From Bacteroidota bacterium (GTDB taxonomy: Bacteria; Bacteroidota; Bacteroidia; AKYH767-A; OLB10), in the NCBI GenBank assembly GCA_016709725.1, contig JADJMG010000007.1, positions 321,417 to 385,416 of the forward strand: a DNA stretch of 64,000 nt. Reading direction: 5' to 3'. The position numbers and the translations under genes were made by a program. A model generated the notes under the pieces. That model made no database searches. It was given only the letters and a program-made list of their open reading frames with translations, and was not told the DNA's origin. This document shows, piece by piece, positions 16,554 through 26,270 of this stretch; the stretch's first letter is position 1, and each line of letters opens with the position of its first letter.

Positions 16554-19025
16554 TTATCTAAATAATAAAAATGTACCGCGGTCAACTTCTTCTAGAAAAC
16601 GGCCATTATCGTAGCCAGAGTATTTTAGAGCATAAGTATAAACTCCGACGGGTGCGTCTTGGTTATTATAAGTGCCATCCCAACCAAAATCTGGATTTTC
16701 AGAGCTAAAAATTAACTGACCAAATCGAGTATAAATATCTAAACGAACTTGGAAATCGGTACAGTTGGCTTTGTAATTAAAGATTTCATTTTTTGTATCG
16801 TTATTGGGTGTAAAAGCATTAGGCACATACACTAAACAATTACAAATATTAAAGGTGAGCTCAATCGTATCGGCAGAAACACCACATTGGTTGATAGCCG
16901 TTGCATAATACTTTCCAGAAATTCTAGGTTGGAATAAGGAATCAGTAGAACCATCTTGCCAAGAATAAGTGGCTCCATAATTATAGGCACTTAACACCAA
17001 CGGTTGACCCGCACAGAGTATAGAATCTTCACCAAAACTTACACTTGGTTTATCTTGTTGATCGAGTGTAATGGTATCAGAAGCCGTACAATTATTGATA
17101 GATACAATTACAGAATAAACACCTGGATCTTCAGCAAAAATAAACTGGTCGACAGTCCCATCTTGCCATAAGTAAGTAGCAGCCGGATTAGTAGCATCTA
17201 AAAAGATTGGGAACCCTTTACATAACGTCGTATCGGGACCAAAAGCAACAAACGGAGCCGGAGAAAAAATCACATCTACATCGTCTGTTGTTGAGCAATT
17301 GTTTTGGGTGACGGTAACAGAATAATTTCCTGAATTGGTAACCGCTAATGTTTGATCCGTACTGCCATTTTGCCATATAAAAGTAGCTCCCGCATTTGCA
17401 GCATCTAAAACAATGGTATCACTGTCGCATGCATTTATTGTCAATCCTAAGTCGACCACTGGTGAATCATTAAAAATTCCGTCTACAGTATCTTCACCAA
17501 TACATCCTAAATTATCAATTCTCACCCAAAAAGTATTGGTGGTATCGGCATCAAAAGTTAAGGTTGACGTATTATTTTGCCACAGAATTGGAAGTCCAGG
17601 AAATGAACCTGGATTTAGAGTAACCGTTGTACCCAAACAAGCTGTGAAATCACTGCCTAAATCTGGATCCGGTGTCTCGAGGATTTGAATTGTATATCGA
17701 ACTGTATCTCTTAATAATCCTTGCCAAACAACAGCCGTTACTAAATAACTTCCACCCGCATTAAAAGTATGTTGAGGATTTACCTGATTACTTAAATTAA
17801 AAATACCAGAAGCTGGGTCGCCAAAATTCCATTGAACGGAATCGGGAGCAGGGAAGACCGTTGTAAATTGTGTAGGAGCCCCAGAACAAGTATCTGCATA
17901 GGTGAAATCAGCAACGATGAAGAAACTTTGCAAGAAATTAGGCAATCCATACTGACCTAATTTTCCACCTAAAAACAAGGTGTTGGGTGCGAATCCAGCA
18001 GCTACACCACCGAGCATTGGTTGGCTTATGGATGCTAATGCTGTCGACTGAAATTGGCAAACGTAAATTTTACCATCAATACCGAGTTGCAGTCCTCCTA
18101 TAAAACCCGGGACCGTTCCAATGGATTGTCCTGAAGCAATGATTGCAGCATTACTTCCTGCACTTAAATCATACTGGAAAACCTCACCTGGATTACTGGT
18201 AGTTCCCACATAAACAAATCGACTATCGGGTGAAAATTCGACACCATAAATTTGTGGCGTGAAAGAGATGTTAATAGGATTTGAAATTTGTCCTGTGATA
18301 TTATTAAAGTCGAAGATCTCACATACTTTTAATCCACGAATGGCACAAGCCAATTTCTGTGCATTTGAACTGGCTTTTAAGTAGCCATGTGAATTGGTAA
18401 AATTACCCCCGTGAACAACGCCCACCGTTGATGTTATGGGTGTTAAAGAAACACCGCTTGGCGTGATTTCAAAAGCTAAAAAATCACCGTTATTCCATCC
18501 ATGAACAATGACAAATGCATCAATACCATTTGCATGACGAACAGCGGTTAATTTTTCAGTGACAGGTGTAGCTAACGTGACATTCTTTACAGTAACATCA
18601 CCGTTTCCGCCATTCAAACTCATGTCCACTTCGCTGTAACAAAGTCCGCGAGGACCGCCATTCGTATCGACTGTGAAAATATAATAAATACCAGGAGTTG
18701 CAGGCTTAGGAACAATAATAGCAGTTTGCGTTGCGGCGCCATCACCATTTAATCCAACCCCAGATGGCATTGGTGTATGTGTTTTATCCCAAACATTACT
18801 ACCATTGGTATAAAATTGAAGTACACCATTCACATCCGAAATGGTAGCACATCCTTCAAAAGCGCTCATGGAACCGTTCGTAAGTGCAGTTGGCGGACTC
18901 GTATTAAAATCCAAGCCCGCTTGGTTTCCAAAATACCAAAACCGTCCTTCTAAAGTTTGTGCAAAACTTGAGGTCAGGCAGAAAGTGGCTAGAAATAGTA
19001 GTAGAAGGTTACGAATCCGTTTCAT
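16554..19025 (-). CDS. large T9SS-exported surface protein with type B (gliding-associated) C-terminal domain
   Basis: 823 residues with a signal peptide (LLLLFLATFCLTSSFAQ). The N-terminal part (about 25-380) starts GRFWYFGNQAGLDFNTSPP and looks like a beta-propeller (FSPDSRFVYVGTTSNPGEVF). A PKD-like domain follows (SVQWNFGDPASGIFNL is close to residue 400). Four Ig-like repeats of about 75-80 residues then occur, each ending in xYxWQxGSTDxxxxxxxxGxYxVxV. The C-terminus, from YVPNAFTPNNDTKNEIFN to DRGTFLLFR, is the type B sorting domain (CHU_C family) that directs T9SS export and surface attachment. Ligand unknown. It is divergent from the M16 peptidase gene. Confidence 0.92.
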   Translation of the reverse strand: MKRIRNLLLLFLATFCLTSSFAQTLEGRFWYFGNQAGLDFNTSPPTALTNGSMSAFEGCATISDVNGVLQFYTNGSNVWDKTHTPMPSGVGLNGDGAATQTAIIVPKPATPGIYYIFTVDTNGGPRGLCYSEVDMSLNGGNGDVTVKNVTLATPVTEKLTAVRHANGIDAFVIVHGWNNGDFLAFEITPSGVSLTPITSTVGVVHGGNFTNSHGYLKASSNAQKLACAIRGLKVCEIFDFNNITGQISNPINISFTPQIYGVEFSPDSRFVYVGTTSNPGEVFQYDLSAGSNAAIIASGQSIGTVPGFIGGLQLGIDGKIYVCQFQSTALASISQPMLGGVAAGFAPNTLFLGGKLGQYGLPNFLQSFFIVADFTYADTCSGAPTQFTTVFPAPDSVQWNFGDPASGIFNLSNQVNPQHTFNAGGSYLVTAVVWQGLLRDTVRYTIQILETPDPDLGSDFTACLGTTVTLNPGSFPGLPILWQNNTSTLTFDADTTNTFWVRIDNLGCIGEDTVDGIFNDSPVVDLGLTINACDSDTIVLDAANAGATFIWQNGSTDQTLAVTNSGNYSVTVTQNNCSTTDDVDVIFSPAPFVAFGPDTTLCKGFPIFLDATNPAATYLWQDGTVDQFIFAEDPGVYSVIVSINNCTASDTITLDQQDKPSVSFGEDSILCAGQPLVLSAYNYGATYSWQDGSTDSLFQPRISGKYYATAINQCGVSADTIELTFNICNCLVYVPNAFTPNNDTKNEIFNYKANCTDFQVRLDIYTRFGQLIFSSENPDFGWDGTYNNQDAPVGVYTYALKYSGYDNGRFLEEVDRGTFLLFR

Positions 19026-19107
19026 GGATGTACAAAAATGCTAAAAAGTACTCATCTAAAAAAGTAAAACTCCGTCTGTTGCGTGTTGGATCGGGTAAAT
19101 CTTCTGA

Positions 19108-19143
19108 TTTGGCGGATCAAATCATTTCCCTTTTCTACTTTTG
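19108..19143 (+). promoter_or_regulatory. probable promoter of the M16 peptidase gene
   Basis: TTTG at 19108-19111 and TACTTTTG at 19136-19143, the latter an exact TAnnTTTG. The spacer of 24 bases is longer than usual. The start codon is 22 bases downstream. Confidence 0.4.
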
Positions 19144-19165
19144 AAGCTCAAAATCATTTAAAAAC

Positions 19166-22083
19166 ATGCAAAAAGTTAAGCAACTACTCGTCCTAATGGT
19201 GATGAGTTTTCTTCCGTTGATGGGGTATTCTCAAACAGAATTAGCCTCTTCCATTCCTTATGATACGGTTGCTGGCGACCCATTGAAAGCCAGAATATAT
19301 ACGCTAGAAAACGGATTAAAAGTTTATTTATCAGTTTACAAAGATGAGCCTAGGTTTCAATCAATGATTGGAGTAAAATCTGGTTCAAAGCAAGATCCGT
19401 CTGATCATACCGGATTAGCACATTATCTTGAACATTTGCTTTTTAAAGGCACTGATGTTTTTGGTACGAATGATTATTCGAAGGAAAAACCATTGTTAGA
19501 TACCATCGTAAGTTTGTATGAACAATATGGAGCATTGAAAGATTCAACGCAGCGCAAACGTATGTATCATAAAATTGATTCCATTTCAGGAGAAGCTGCC
19601 AAATATGCAATTCCCAATGAGTTTGATAAGATGATGGAAGGGTTGGGCGTTACTCAGGTCAATGCCTATACTTCGAATGAACAAACAGTTTATATTAATA
19701 ATGTACCGAGCAACCAACTTGAAAATTTCATAACCGTAGAGGCAGAACGCTTTCGAAAATTAGTGATGCGTTTATTTCATACGGAGTTAGAAGCAGTTTA
19801 TGAGGAAAAAAATATTTCACTCGATAGAGATAATTCCAAAGTATATGAATCTTTATATGCTTCATTATTTGAGAATCATCAATATGGAACGCAAACTACG
19901 ATCGGAACTATAGATCATTTGAAAAGCCCATCTTTAGTTGCCATTCAAAAATATTTTGATACCTATTATACTCCTAATAATATGGTTTTTGCACTTAGTG
20001 GCGATTTTGATCCGGATGAAGCTATCCGAATTATCAGTGAAAAATTTGGTAAGATGATGCCTAAGGATATTCCACCTTTTCCTGTTGCAAACGAAAAATT
20101 TATAAAAATGCCTGTGGTAAAAGAAGTATGGGGACCTGATGCTGAAAGTTTAATGATGGGATTCCGATTCAAAGGTGCAAATTCACCGGATGCTGATTTA
20201 TTGACTGTGGTCGATTATATTTTATCGAATGGTCAAGCTGGACTCCTTGATATTAATTTGAATACAAAACAAAAAGTATTGAGTGCGGATCTTCCACTGA
20301 TATTATGAAAGATTACAGTGTTCATATGTTTACGGGTCGACCCAGAGAAGGACAATCTTTAGAGCAAGTTCGTGATCTTTTACTTGAACAAATTATGGAA
20401 ATAAAGTTGGGCAAATTTCCAGATTGGATGATCACTGCGGTCATAAATAATTTGAAGTTGGAGCAAGAAAAAGCGTATGAAAGCAATTTCAGTCGTGCTT
20501 CTGCCATGTTGAATGCTGAGCTGGATGGAGTTCCTTATAAAGATGTCGTAAATCGAATAGATCGATTATCCAAGATCAATAAAGAACAAGTAATTCAATT
20601 TGTTCGTGATTGGTATGGCGATAATTATGTGATTGTGTACAAGAGAAGTGGGGTAGATGAGAACTCGGTTAAAGTGGAAAAACCATCGATCACACCGGTT
20701 GTCATGAACAGAGATATGCAATCGCCGTTTTTAAAAAATATCATGGAGAATAAAGTGAAACCCATTTCGCCTGTTTTCATTGATTATGCAACTTCCATTC
20801 AAACGAATAAATTGAAAAGTTCAATTCCTGTGTACTCCGTAAAGAATACGGAGAATAATTTATTTTCGATGAGTTATACAGTGGAGATGGGCAATGCAAA
20901 TGATAAGCGTTGGCCACTTATTATGCAGTATGTTGATTATTTAGGAAACGATAAATTTACAGCATCTCAGCTTCAAGAAGAGTTCTATAAATTAGGATGT
21001 TCCTATTCTGCTTTTGCGAGTGAAGATGAAATCAATATACGATTAGAGGGAATCAGTAGTAATTTTACTTCTGCCCTTCTTTTACTGGAGAGTTTATTAG
21101 CTGGTCCGGTTGCAGATGAGGAAGCGTTAAAAAATTTGGTGGATGATATTCTGAAGAAAAGAGCAAACGCAAAGTTAAATAAGAACGAAATATTGTCGCG
21201 AGTTTCAACCTACGCTCGCTTTGGACCAGAGTCGGCTGCAACTTATTTGATGAGTGAAGAAGAATTAAAACAGATCACTGGAAAAGATTTAGCAGTTATG
21301 CTCCGTAACCTCACGGGCTACATGCATAGAATCGATTATTATGGAACCTTGGAAACACCGAAGTTGATAGAGTTGCTTAATAAATTTCACAAAACTCCAC
21401 GCGGGTTCCAAGCTGCTACCAAAGGAAAAGTATTTACAGAAGAGATTACCGATGATGGAAAAGTATTTTTTGTGAATTATGAAATGAAACAAGCAGAAGT
21501 ACAATTCTTATCAAAGGGCGGTGCCTACGACAAGAATATTCAACCGATGGTGCAAATGTATAGTCGCTATTTTGGCGGAAGCATGTCGTCACCCGTTTTC
21601 CAAACGATGAGAGAAAGCAAAGCATTAGCTTATTCGGTGAGTTCAAGATATGTTTCACCCAGCCGTCTCGACCGCTCCTATTTGAACATGGCCTATATTG
21701 GTACGCAAGCTGATAAACTACCTGAAGCTTTGGATGGAATGATGGAATTATTACAAGTGATGCCTGTTTCCGAAAAGTCATATGCTCAAGCTAAAGAAGG
21801 CGTTTTACAAGGCATAGCAAGTGATCGAATTACTAAAATGGAAATAATAAGATCCTACCATAGCCTAAAAAAATTGGGGATTAATTATGATATGAGAAAA
21901 GAAACGTACGATAAAATTTCAACTATGTCTATACAAGAAGTTGAAACCTTTCATCAAAAGTACATCAAAGGTAAAAAATACAGAATCGCCTTAATAGGTT
22001 CAAAAGAGAAAATAAATTTCAAAGACTTGGAAAAATTCGGTCCAGTAACGGAGTTAGATTTGAAACAAGTGTTCGGCTATTAG
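19166..22083 (+). CDS. M16 family zinc peptidase (pitrilysin/insulinase type), one frameshift
   Basis: Repaired, this is one 972-residue exported peptidase: signal peptide to about residue 23 (LMGYSQ), then an active M16 N-domain with the inverted zinc motif HYLEH (residues 86-90) and the distal Glu in ELEAVYEEKNISLDRD. Inactive C-domains follow, including the typical YFGGSMSSPVFQTMRESKA. Such proteins degrade peptides in the periplasm or at the surface. The frame breaks near 20287: inserting one G at GCGG restores SAGSSTDIMKDYSVHM. The second part alone (from the ATG at 20305) would lack the zinc site. A long hairpin terminator follows the stop. Confidence 0.88.
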
Positions 22084-22101
22084 AATGAAAAATTAAATGC
22101 A

Positions 22102-22167
22102 AATGGTTTGAAAATGATATCGCAACTTTATATGGTTACGATATCATTCTCAAACCATTATTTTTTT
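22102..22167. terminator. bidirectional terminator, 21-bp stem
   Basis: AATGGTTTGAAAATGATATC at 22102 onward pairs with its near-perfect complement ending at 22159 (one mismatch), followed by seven T. It separates the convergent M16 and ArsR genes and overlaps the ArsR stop codon. Several A precede the left arm, giving a T run on the other strand too. Confidence 0.8.
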
Positions 22168-22454
22168 ACACCATTTGTCCCAACCGATAACTTTAGTATC
22201 TCGAGTACATGAGGTGCAGCAATAGAGTAATAAATATTTATACCGTCTCTTGTTGCTTCTAAGATACCACTGGTTCTCATATTTTTTAAATGATGTGAGA
22301 CTAAGGATTGTTCGATATTCAATTTAAGACACAATTGATTTACCGATAATTTCTTTTTAGGAGCTAAAAGCGAAATGATTTCAATTCGAGTTGGGTTAGC
22401 AATTACTTTTAAAAAAGATGCCGCCTTGTTTGATTTAGATGAATGTATAGCCAT
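22158..22454 (-). CDS. ArsR-family winged-helix transcriptional regulator
   Basis: 98 residues. The winged helix is clear: FLKVIANPTRIEIISLLAPK, then LSVNQLCLKLNIEQSLVSHH as the helix-turn-helix, and RDGINIYYSI as the wing. ArsR proteins are small dimeric repressors. The metal-binding ELCVCDL signature of the metal-sensing members is absent and there is one cysteine only, so it probably does not sense metal through that site. No adjacent target gene is obvious: it stands alone, convergent with the M16 gene. Confidence 0.88.
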   Translation of the reverse strand: MAIHSSKSNKAASFLKVIANPTRIEIISLLAPKKKLSVNQLCLKLNIEQSLVSHHLKNMRTSGILEATRDGINIYYSIAAPHVLEILKLSVGTNGVKK

Positions 22455-22608
22455 GTTACAAAGAAAACATGGAAGTACTAATATGTTGGTGACTTTTGTA
22501 ACTTAAATAAATGAGATATATCAGTTTTTTCTCATAAGTAGTATAAAACAAGATTGAGTCTAGTTAAACAACAAGACATTGTTTCTTTACTATCCCTATA
22601 TTTAGTTA

Positions 22609-23571
22609 TTAATTTTTATCTTCCTTGGCTTTATTTTTAAAATATCTTCTAAATAAGAAATTACTTTGCATGGCCTTTAAGTTCTCGTTTAAGAGTTGTG
22701 TGCTTAAATTCAAATTTGCAAAAATTGCTTTCATGTCCAAAGCCATCGCCGTATCACGCGCTAAAACTCCTAAGGGTCCGGGAGTGATGTTTAAGTCTTC
22801 CATAAACTCATGCATGTGATGTAAAGCAAGTTTTGCGGTATCGGTGGCTGCCTTTAAGTTCTCTACAGTCATTTCAAAGTTCTTTGCTACGGAATCGTCA
22901 GCTAGAATTTTACCAGCCATGCCTTGACCTCTTTTAATCTCATCTAATAAGGCTTCAGCGTCTTTAGTCATATTCACAGCAGAGTGTGAAGCATTTTCGA
23001 TACTTAACAGTGTACGACGAAAATTTTGCAATGGAACGGAATCTGATAATAAATCCCAAAGGGGTTTACTTTCGGTTATGCGTTTAGTAATGGTTTTTAA
23101 ATCGTGCGTAATGTCTAATACGTTGTTATTGGTTGAATTTAAAGTACGCATCATTTCATCGGTTGCCACAGAACCTTGACTTGAAATTGTATCATTCTCA
23201 ACGACAAAAGGGGAGTTAGCATCTAGAGAAGAAATATTAATCAACTTGTTTCCCATCAGCCCATCGGACCCAATTTCAGCAATTGACTTTTTACGAATGT
23301 AGCGCATTGCATCTTCACGAATGACCATCTCCACCAAAACTGCAGTATCACTTTCTATAGTTACTTCATTAATGGTGCCGATGGTTATACCCGCAAAGCG
23401 AACGTTATTGCCTGCAATTAATCCATTCACATTATTAAATCGAACGTATATTGATAACGTTTTATTGAAGATATTTTGCTTAGAGCCGATGAGGTACAGA
23501 GAAACAATGAGAAGAATTGTTCCTGTCAACACAAAGATTCCAAGTTTGACTTTATTTGCAGCTTTTTCCAT
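22609..23571 (-). CDS. mlaD: MlaD/MCE-domain lipid-transport protein
   Basis: 320 residues. One N-terminal membrane anchor (KLGIFVLTGTILLIVSLYLI, about 9-28) is followed by an MCE domain (about 38-115; FNNVNGLIAGNNVRFAGITI and GSDGLMGNKLINIS). A long alpha-helical C-terminal region follows, as usual in Bacteroidota members. It is the periplasmic substrate-binding part of a Mla-type ABC system that moves phospholipids between inner and outer membrane. It is separated from the ATPase gene by 2 bases, so mlaE-mlaF-mlaD form one operon. Confidence 0.92.
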   Translation of the reverse strand: MEKAANKVKLGIFVLTGTILLIVSLYLIGSKQNIFNKTLSIYVRFNNVNGLIAGNNVRFAGITIGTINEVTIESDTAVLVEMVIREDAMRYIRKKSIAEIGSDGLMGNKLINISSLDANSPFVVENDTISSQGSVATDEMMRTLNSTNNNVLDITHDLKTITKRITESKPLWDLLSDSVPLQNFRRTLLSIENASHSAVNMTKDAEALLDEIKRGQGMAGKILADDSVAKNFEMTVENLKAATDTAKLALHHMHEFMEDLNITPGPLGVLARDTAMALDMKAIFANLNLSTQLLNENLKAMQSNFLFRRYFKNKAKEDKN

Positions 23572-23573
23572 TT

Positions 23574-24350
23574 TTATTCAAAGAAAGGTTTGATTTGTGG
23601 GTCTATAGAGTTGTTCAATTCATCATACGTTCCTTCGGTGAATTTAATACCATTCACCAAAACCATGACACGATTGGAAACGATTTTAGCACAAGCCATA
23701 TCGTGGGTTATGATGATCGAAGAAGTATTGTACTTATGTTGAATATCTACAATTAAATTACTTATTTCTCTACTGGTGATGGGATCTAATCCAGTGGTAG
23801 GTTCATCGTAAAGAATAATATCGGGTTTAAGAATTAACGTTCTCGCTAAACCAATACGCTTTCTCATTCCACCTGATAGTTCAGAAGGCATTAAATCGAT
23901 TGCGTCTTTAAGTCCAACGTTATCCAAAGCTTCTAACACCAACTCATCCACCTCCTCTCGCGTTTTACTAATCCAATGGCGACGAAGCGGAAATTCCAAA
24001 TTTTCACGAACGGTCATTGAATCGTAGAGTGCTGAACTTTGGAAAAGGAATCCAATTTTCACTCTAATATGATCCAATTCATCGCGATCTAGTTTAGGAA
24101 TATTTTTTCCAAATACTTCAACCAATCCTTTATCGGGAGTTAATAATCCCACCATGCATTTAATCAAAACGGATTTACCAGATCCTGACTTTCCGAGCAC
24201 GACTAAGTTTTCACCCTTTTTAAGATTTAAGTTAAAACCACGTAAAACGTGATTCGATCCAAAAGATTTATATAAATCCTTTATCTCAACCACTGTGGCT
24301 GCTTTGGGATCGACTGGTTTAGGGAGTTGATGTATCACGTTTGTTTCCAT
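23574..24350 (-). CDS. mlaF: Mla-type ABC transporter ATP-binding protein
   Basis: 258 residues from the chosen start METNVIHQ at 24350, one base after the permease stop. An in-frame codon 13 positions upstream would overlap the permease and looks unlikely. Walker A is VLGKSGSGKSVLIKCMVG, the Q-loop is FLFQSSALYDSMTVRENL, the signature is ELSGGMRKRIGLARTL and Walker B is ILYDEPTTGLDP. It energises phospholipid transport with the permease and MlaD. Confidence 0.94.
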   Translation of the reverse strand: METNVIHQLPKPVDPKAATVVEIKDLYKSFGSNHVLRGFNLNLKKGENLVVLGKSGSGKSVLIKCMVGLLTPDKGLVEVFGKNIPKLDRDELDHIRVKIGFLFQSSALYDSMTVRENLEFPLRRHWISKTREEVDELVLEALDNVGLKDAIDLMPSELSGGMRKRIGLARTLILKPDIILYDEPTTGLDPITSREISNLIVDIQHKYNTSSIIITHDMACAKIVSNRVMVLVNGIKFTEGTYDELNNSIDPQIKPFFE

Positions 24351-24351
24351 A

Positions 24352-25128
24352 TTACGTGAGTCCCATAATTTCTGCGATTTGAACCGCAATTAAGTCGAGA
24401 ATAAATACTACCAATGAAGAAACTACTACCGCCGAATTGGCAGCAATACCAACACCTTCTGTTCCTTTCATAGAATTATATCCTTTATAACATCCAATGA
24501 TGCCAATCGCAAATCCAAAGAAATACGTTTTAATCAATGCTGGAAGCACATCTCCAAAAACCAAAGAATTAAAAACCTGGCTAAAGAATAAATCAATGCT
24601 CACCACATCTTTAATATTTACACCTACATAGGCAGCATAAAGAGAAATTAAATCGGCGATGATCACAAGCATTGGAAGCATTAATGTACAGGCAGCAACT
24701 CGAGTAACCACTAAATACTTAAATGGATTGGTTCCACTCACCTCCATAGCATCAATTTGTTCCGTTACTTTCATCGAACCTAATTCGGCACCAATGCTCG
24801 ATCCAATTTTACCCGCACAAATAAGTGCAGTAATTACAGGACCTATTTCACGAATTACTGATAATGCTACCATGGCAGGTAAATACGATTCAGCACCAAA
24901 TTCTTCTAAGGTAGGTCGACTTTGAACAGTAAGTACTAATCCCATAATAAAAGCGGTTACACCTACTAGCGGTAGGGTCTTATAGCCAATAATGAAACAT
25001 TGGCGACCAAATTCTGTCCATTCGTATCGAGGCTTAAAACCTTCTTTAAAAAAACGAATTGTAAAATCTGAAATACCACCCACCTCTAGCAAAACATCTT
25101 TAAAGGCTTGAACGGATTTTTTAGGCAT
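24352..25128 (-). CDS. mlaE: MlaE-type ABC transporter permease
   Basis: 258 residues from MPKKSVQAF at 25128, downstream of a -7 element at 25151-25158. An in-frame ATG at 25173 would lie upstream of that promoter. The protein has 5-6 membrane segments and the MlaE signatures GVTAFIMGLVLTVQ, VIREIGPVITALICAGKIGS and AELGSMKVTEQIDAMEVSG, the helix that contacts the ATPase. It is the inner-membrane part of the phospholipid transporter. First gene of the mlaEFD operon. Confidence 0.93.
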   Translation of the reverse strand: MPKKSVQAFKDVLLEVGGISDFTIRFFKEGFKPRYEWTEFGRQCFIIGYKTLPLVGVTAFIMGLVLTVQSRPTLEEFGAESYLPAMVALSVIREIGPVITALICAGKIGSSIGAELGSMKVTEQIDAMEVSGTNPFKYLVVTRVAACTLMLPMLVIIADLISLYAAYVGVNIKDVVSIDLFFSQVFNSLVFGDVLPALIKTYFFGFAIGIIGCYKGYNSMKGTEGVGIAANSAVVVSSLVVFILDLIAVQIAEIMGLT

Positions 25129-25150
25129 AATAGGGTAGCGGGCTTTGGGG

Positions 25151-25158
25151 CAAAGGTA
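25151..25158 (-). promoter_or_regulatory. -7 promoter element of the mlaEFD operon
   Basis: On the minus strand TACCTTTG, an exact TAnnTTTG, 22 bases before the mlaE ATG at 25128. It supports that start over the one at 25173. The -33 box is not clear. Confidence 0.5.
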
Positions 25159-25456
25159 ATTGAATGTATTCAAAGATTTCTTGAAAATACGAGGTGGAAA
25201 ACAAGATTAATTAATCCATTTTCATGAATTTTTCTGGATTTACAAAGAAGATATTACTTGTTAATTTATTGCGTTTTAAGGTTTTATTAGGGTTAAAGAA
25301 TTGAAGGGTAGGGGACATACGTTTAAAAATGTTAATTTCTTTACAATCAGACCTTCTATTTCAGTCTAAATAATCAAACGATTAAAGGAAATTTCTATTC
25401 TAACAAAAGATTATTTAAAATAGAATTAATCAATTCATAATACTTGTTAAGATCTA

Positions 25457-26251
25457 TTACAAATCCATCGCTTCTGCGATCATTTCTGCAATGTCCTTCA
25501 CTTTTACTGTATCTTCTTTTTCATGCAGTTTCACGCCATCACTCATCATGGTCATACAAAATGGGCAAGCCACTGCAATTGCATCTGGCGTAGAAGCTAG
25601 TGCTTCTTCAGCTCTTTCCATGTTGATGTCTTTTTTTCCACTTTCTGGCTCTTTAAACATCTGCGCACCACCTGCACCACAACATAATCCATTTGCTCGG
25701 CTCCGCTTCATTTCGGTCATCAAACTATCTAATCGCATGATAACTTGTCGAGGTGCTTCATAAACATTATTGGCTCGACCTAGGTAGCAGGGATCATGAA
25801 AAGTAATTTTCTTTCCTTGGTAGGCACCTCCTTGAACTGTAATTTTACCTGCGTCCATCAGCTCTTGCAAAAGTTGGCTATGGTGAAGTACTTCATAGTT
25901 TCCCCCTAACTCTGGGTATTCATTTTTGAGTGTATTAAAGCAATGCGGACAACCGGTTACTATTTTCGTTACTTCGTAACCGTTAAGCACCATGATATTA
26001 TTCATAGCCGACATCTGAAACAAAAATTCATTTCCTGCACGTTTCGCAGGATCACCAGTACAACTTTCTTCGGTCCCCAACACAGCGAATTTCAATCCGG
26101 CATGATGTAAAATTTTTGCTAATGCTTTCGTTACTTTTTTAGCGCGATCATCAAAACTTCCAGCACATCCTACCCAGAAAAGAATTTCGGGTTTCTCTCC
26201 TCTAGACATCGTCTCCGCCATTGTATTCACTTTGAAATCTTCCATAATCAT
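25457..26251 (-). CDS. CCG-domain (Fe-S) protein, heterodisulfide reductase B / LutA-like
   Basis: 264 residues, soluble. Two cysteine-rich CCG domains are seen: the first with GCAGSFDDRAKK, EESCTGDPAKRAGNEFLF and VTGCPHCFNTLKNEY; the second with FHDPCYLGRANNVYEAPRQV, NGLCCGAGGAQMF and ACPFCMTMMSDG. Such domains bind Fe-S clusters and pass electrons in heterodisulfide reductase HdrB, glycolate oxidase GlcF and lactate oxidation LutA. The next gene encodes a membrane ferredoxin partner, so the pair probably forms a membrane electron-transfer module. The substrate dehydrogenase is not in the window. The start could be the later MAETMSRGEKPEI. Confidence 0.88.
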   Translation of the reverse strand: MIMEDFKVNTMAETMSRGEKPEILFWVGCAGSFDDRAKKVTKALAKILHHAGLKFAVLGTEESCTGDPAKRAGNEFLFQMSAMNNIMVLNGYEVTKIVTGCPHCFNTLKNEYPELGGNYEVLHHSQLLQELMDAGKITVQGGAYQGKKITFHDPCYLGRANNVYEAPRQVIMRLDSLMTEMKRSRANGLCCGAGGAQMFKEPESGKKDINMERAEEALASTPDAIAVACPFCMTMMSDGVKLHEKEDTVKVKDIAEMIAEAMDL

Positions 26252-26270
26252 CCGATTGTTTTCTTGTCCA

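Noticed and set aside
20305..22083. Second, separate M16 peptidase
   Set aside because: It continues the upstream protein in another frame and lacks the zinc motif; one added G joins them.
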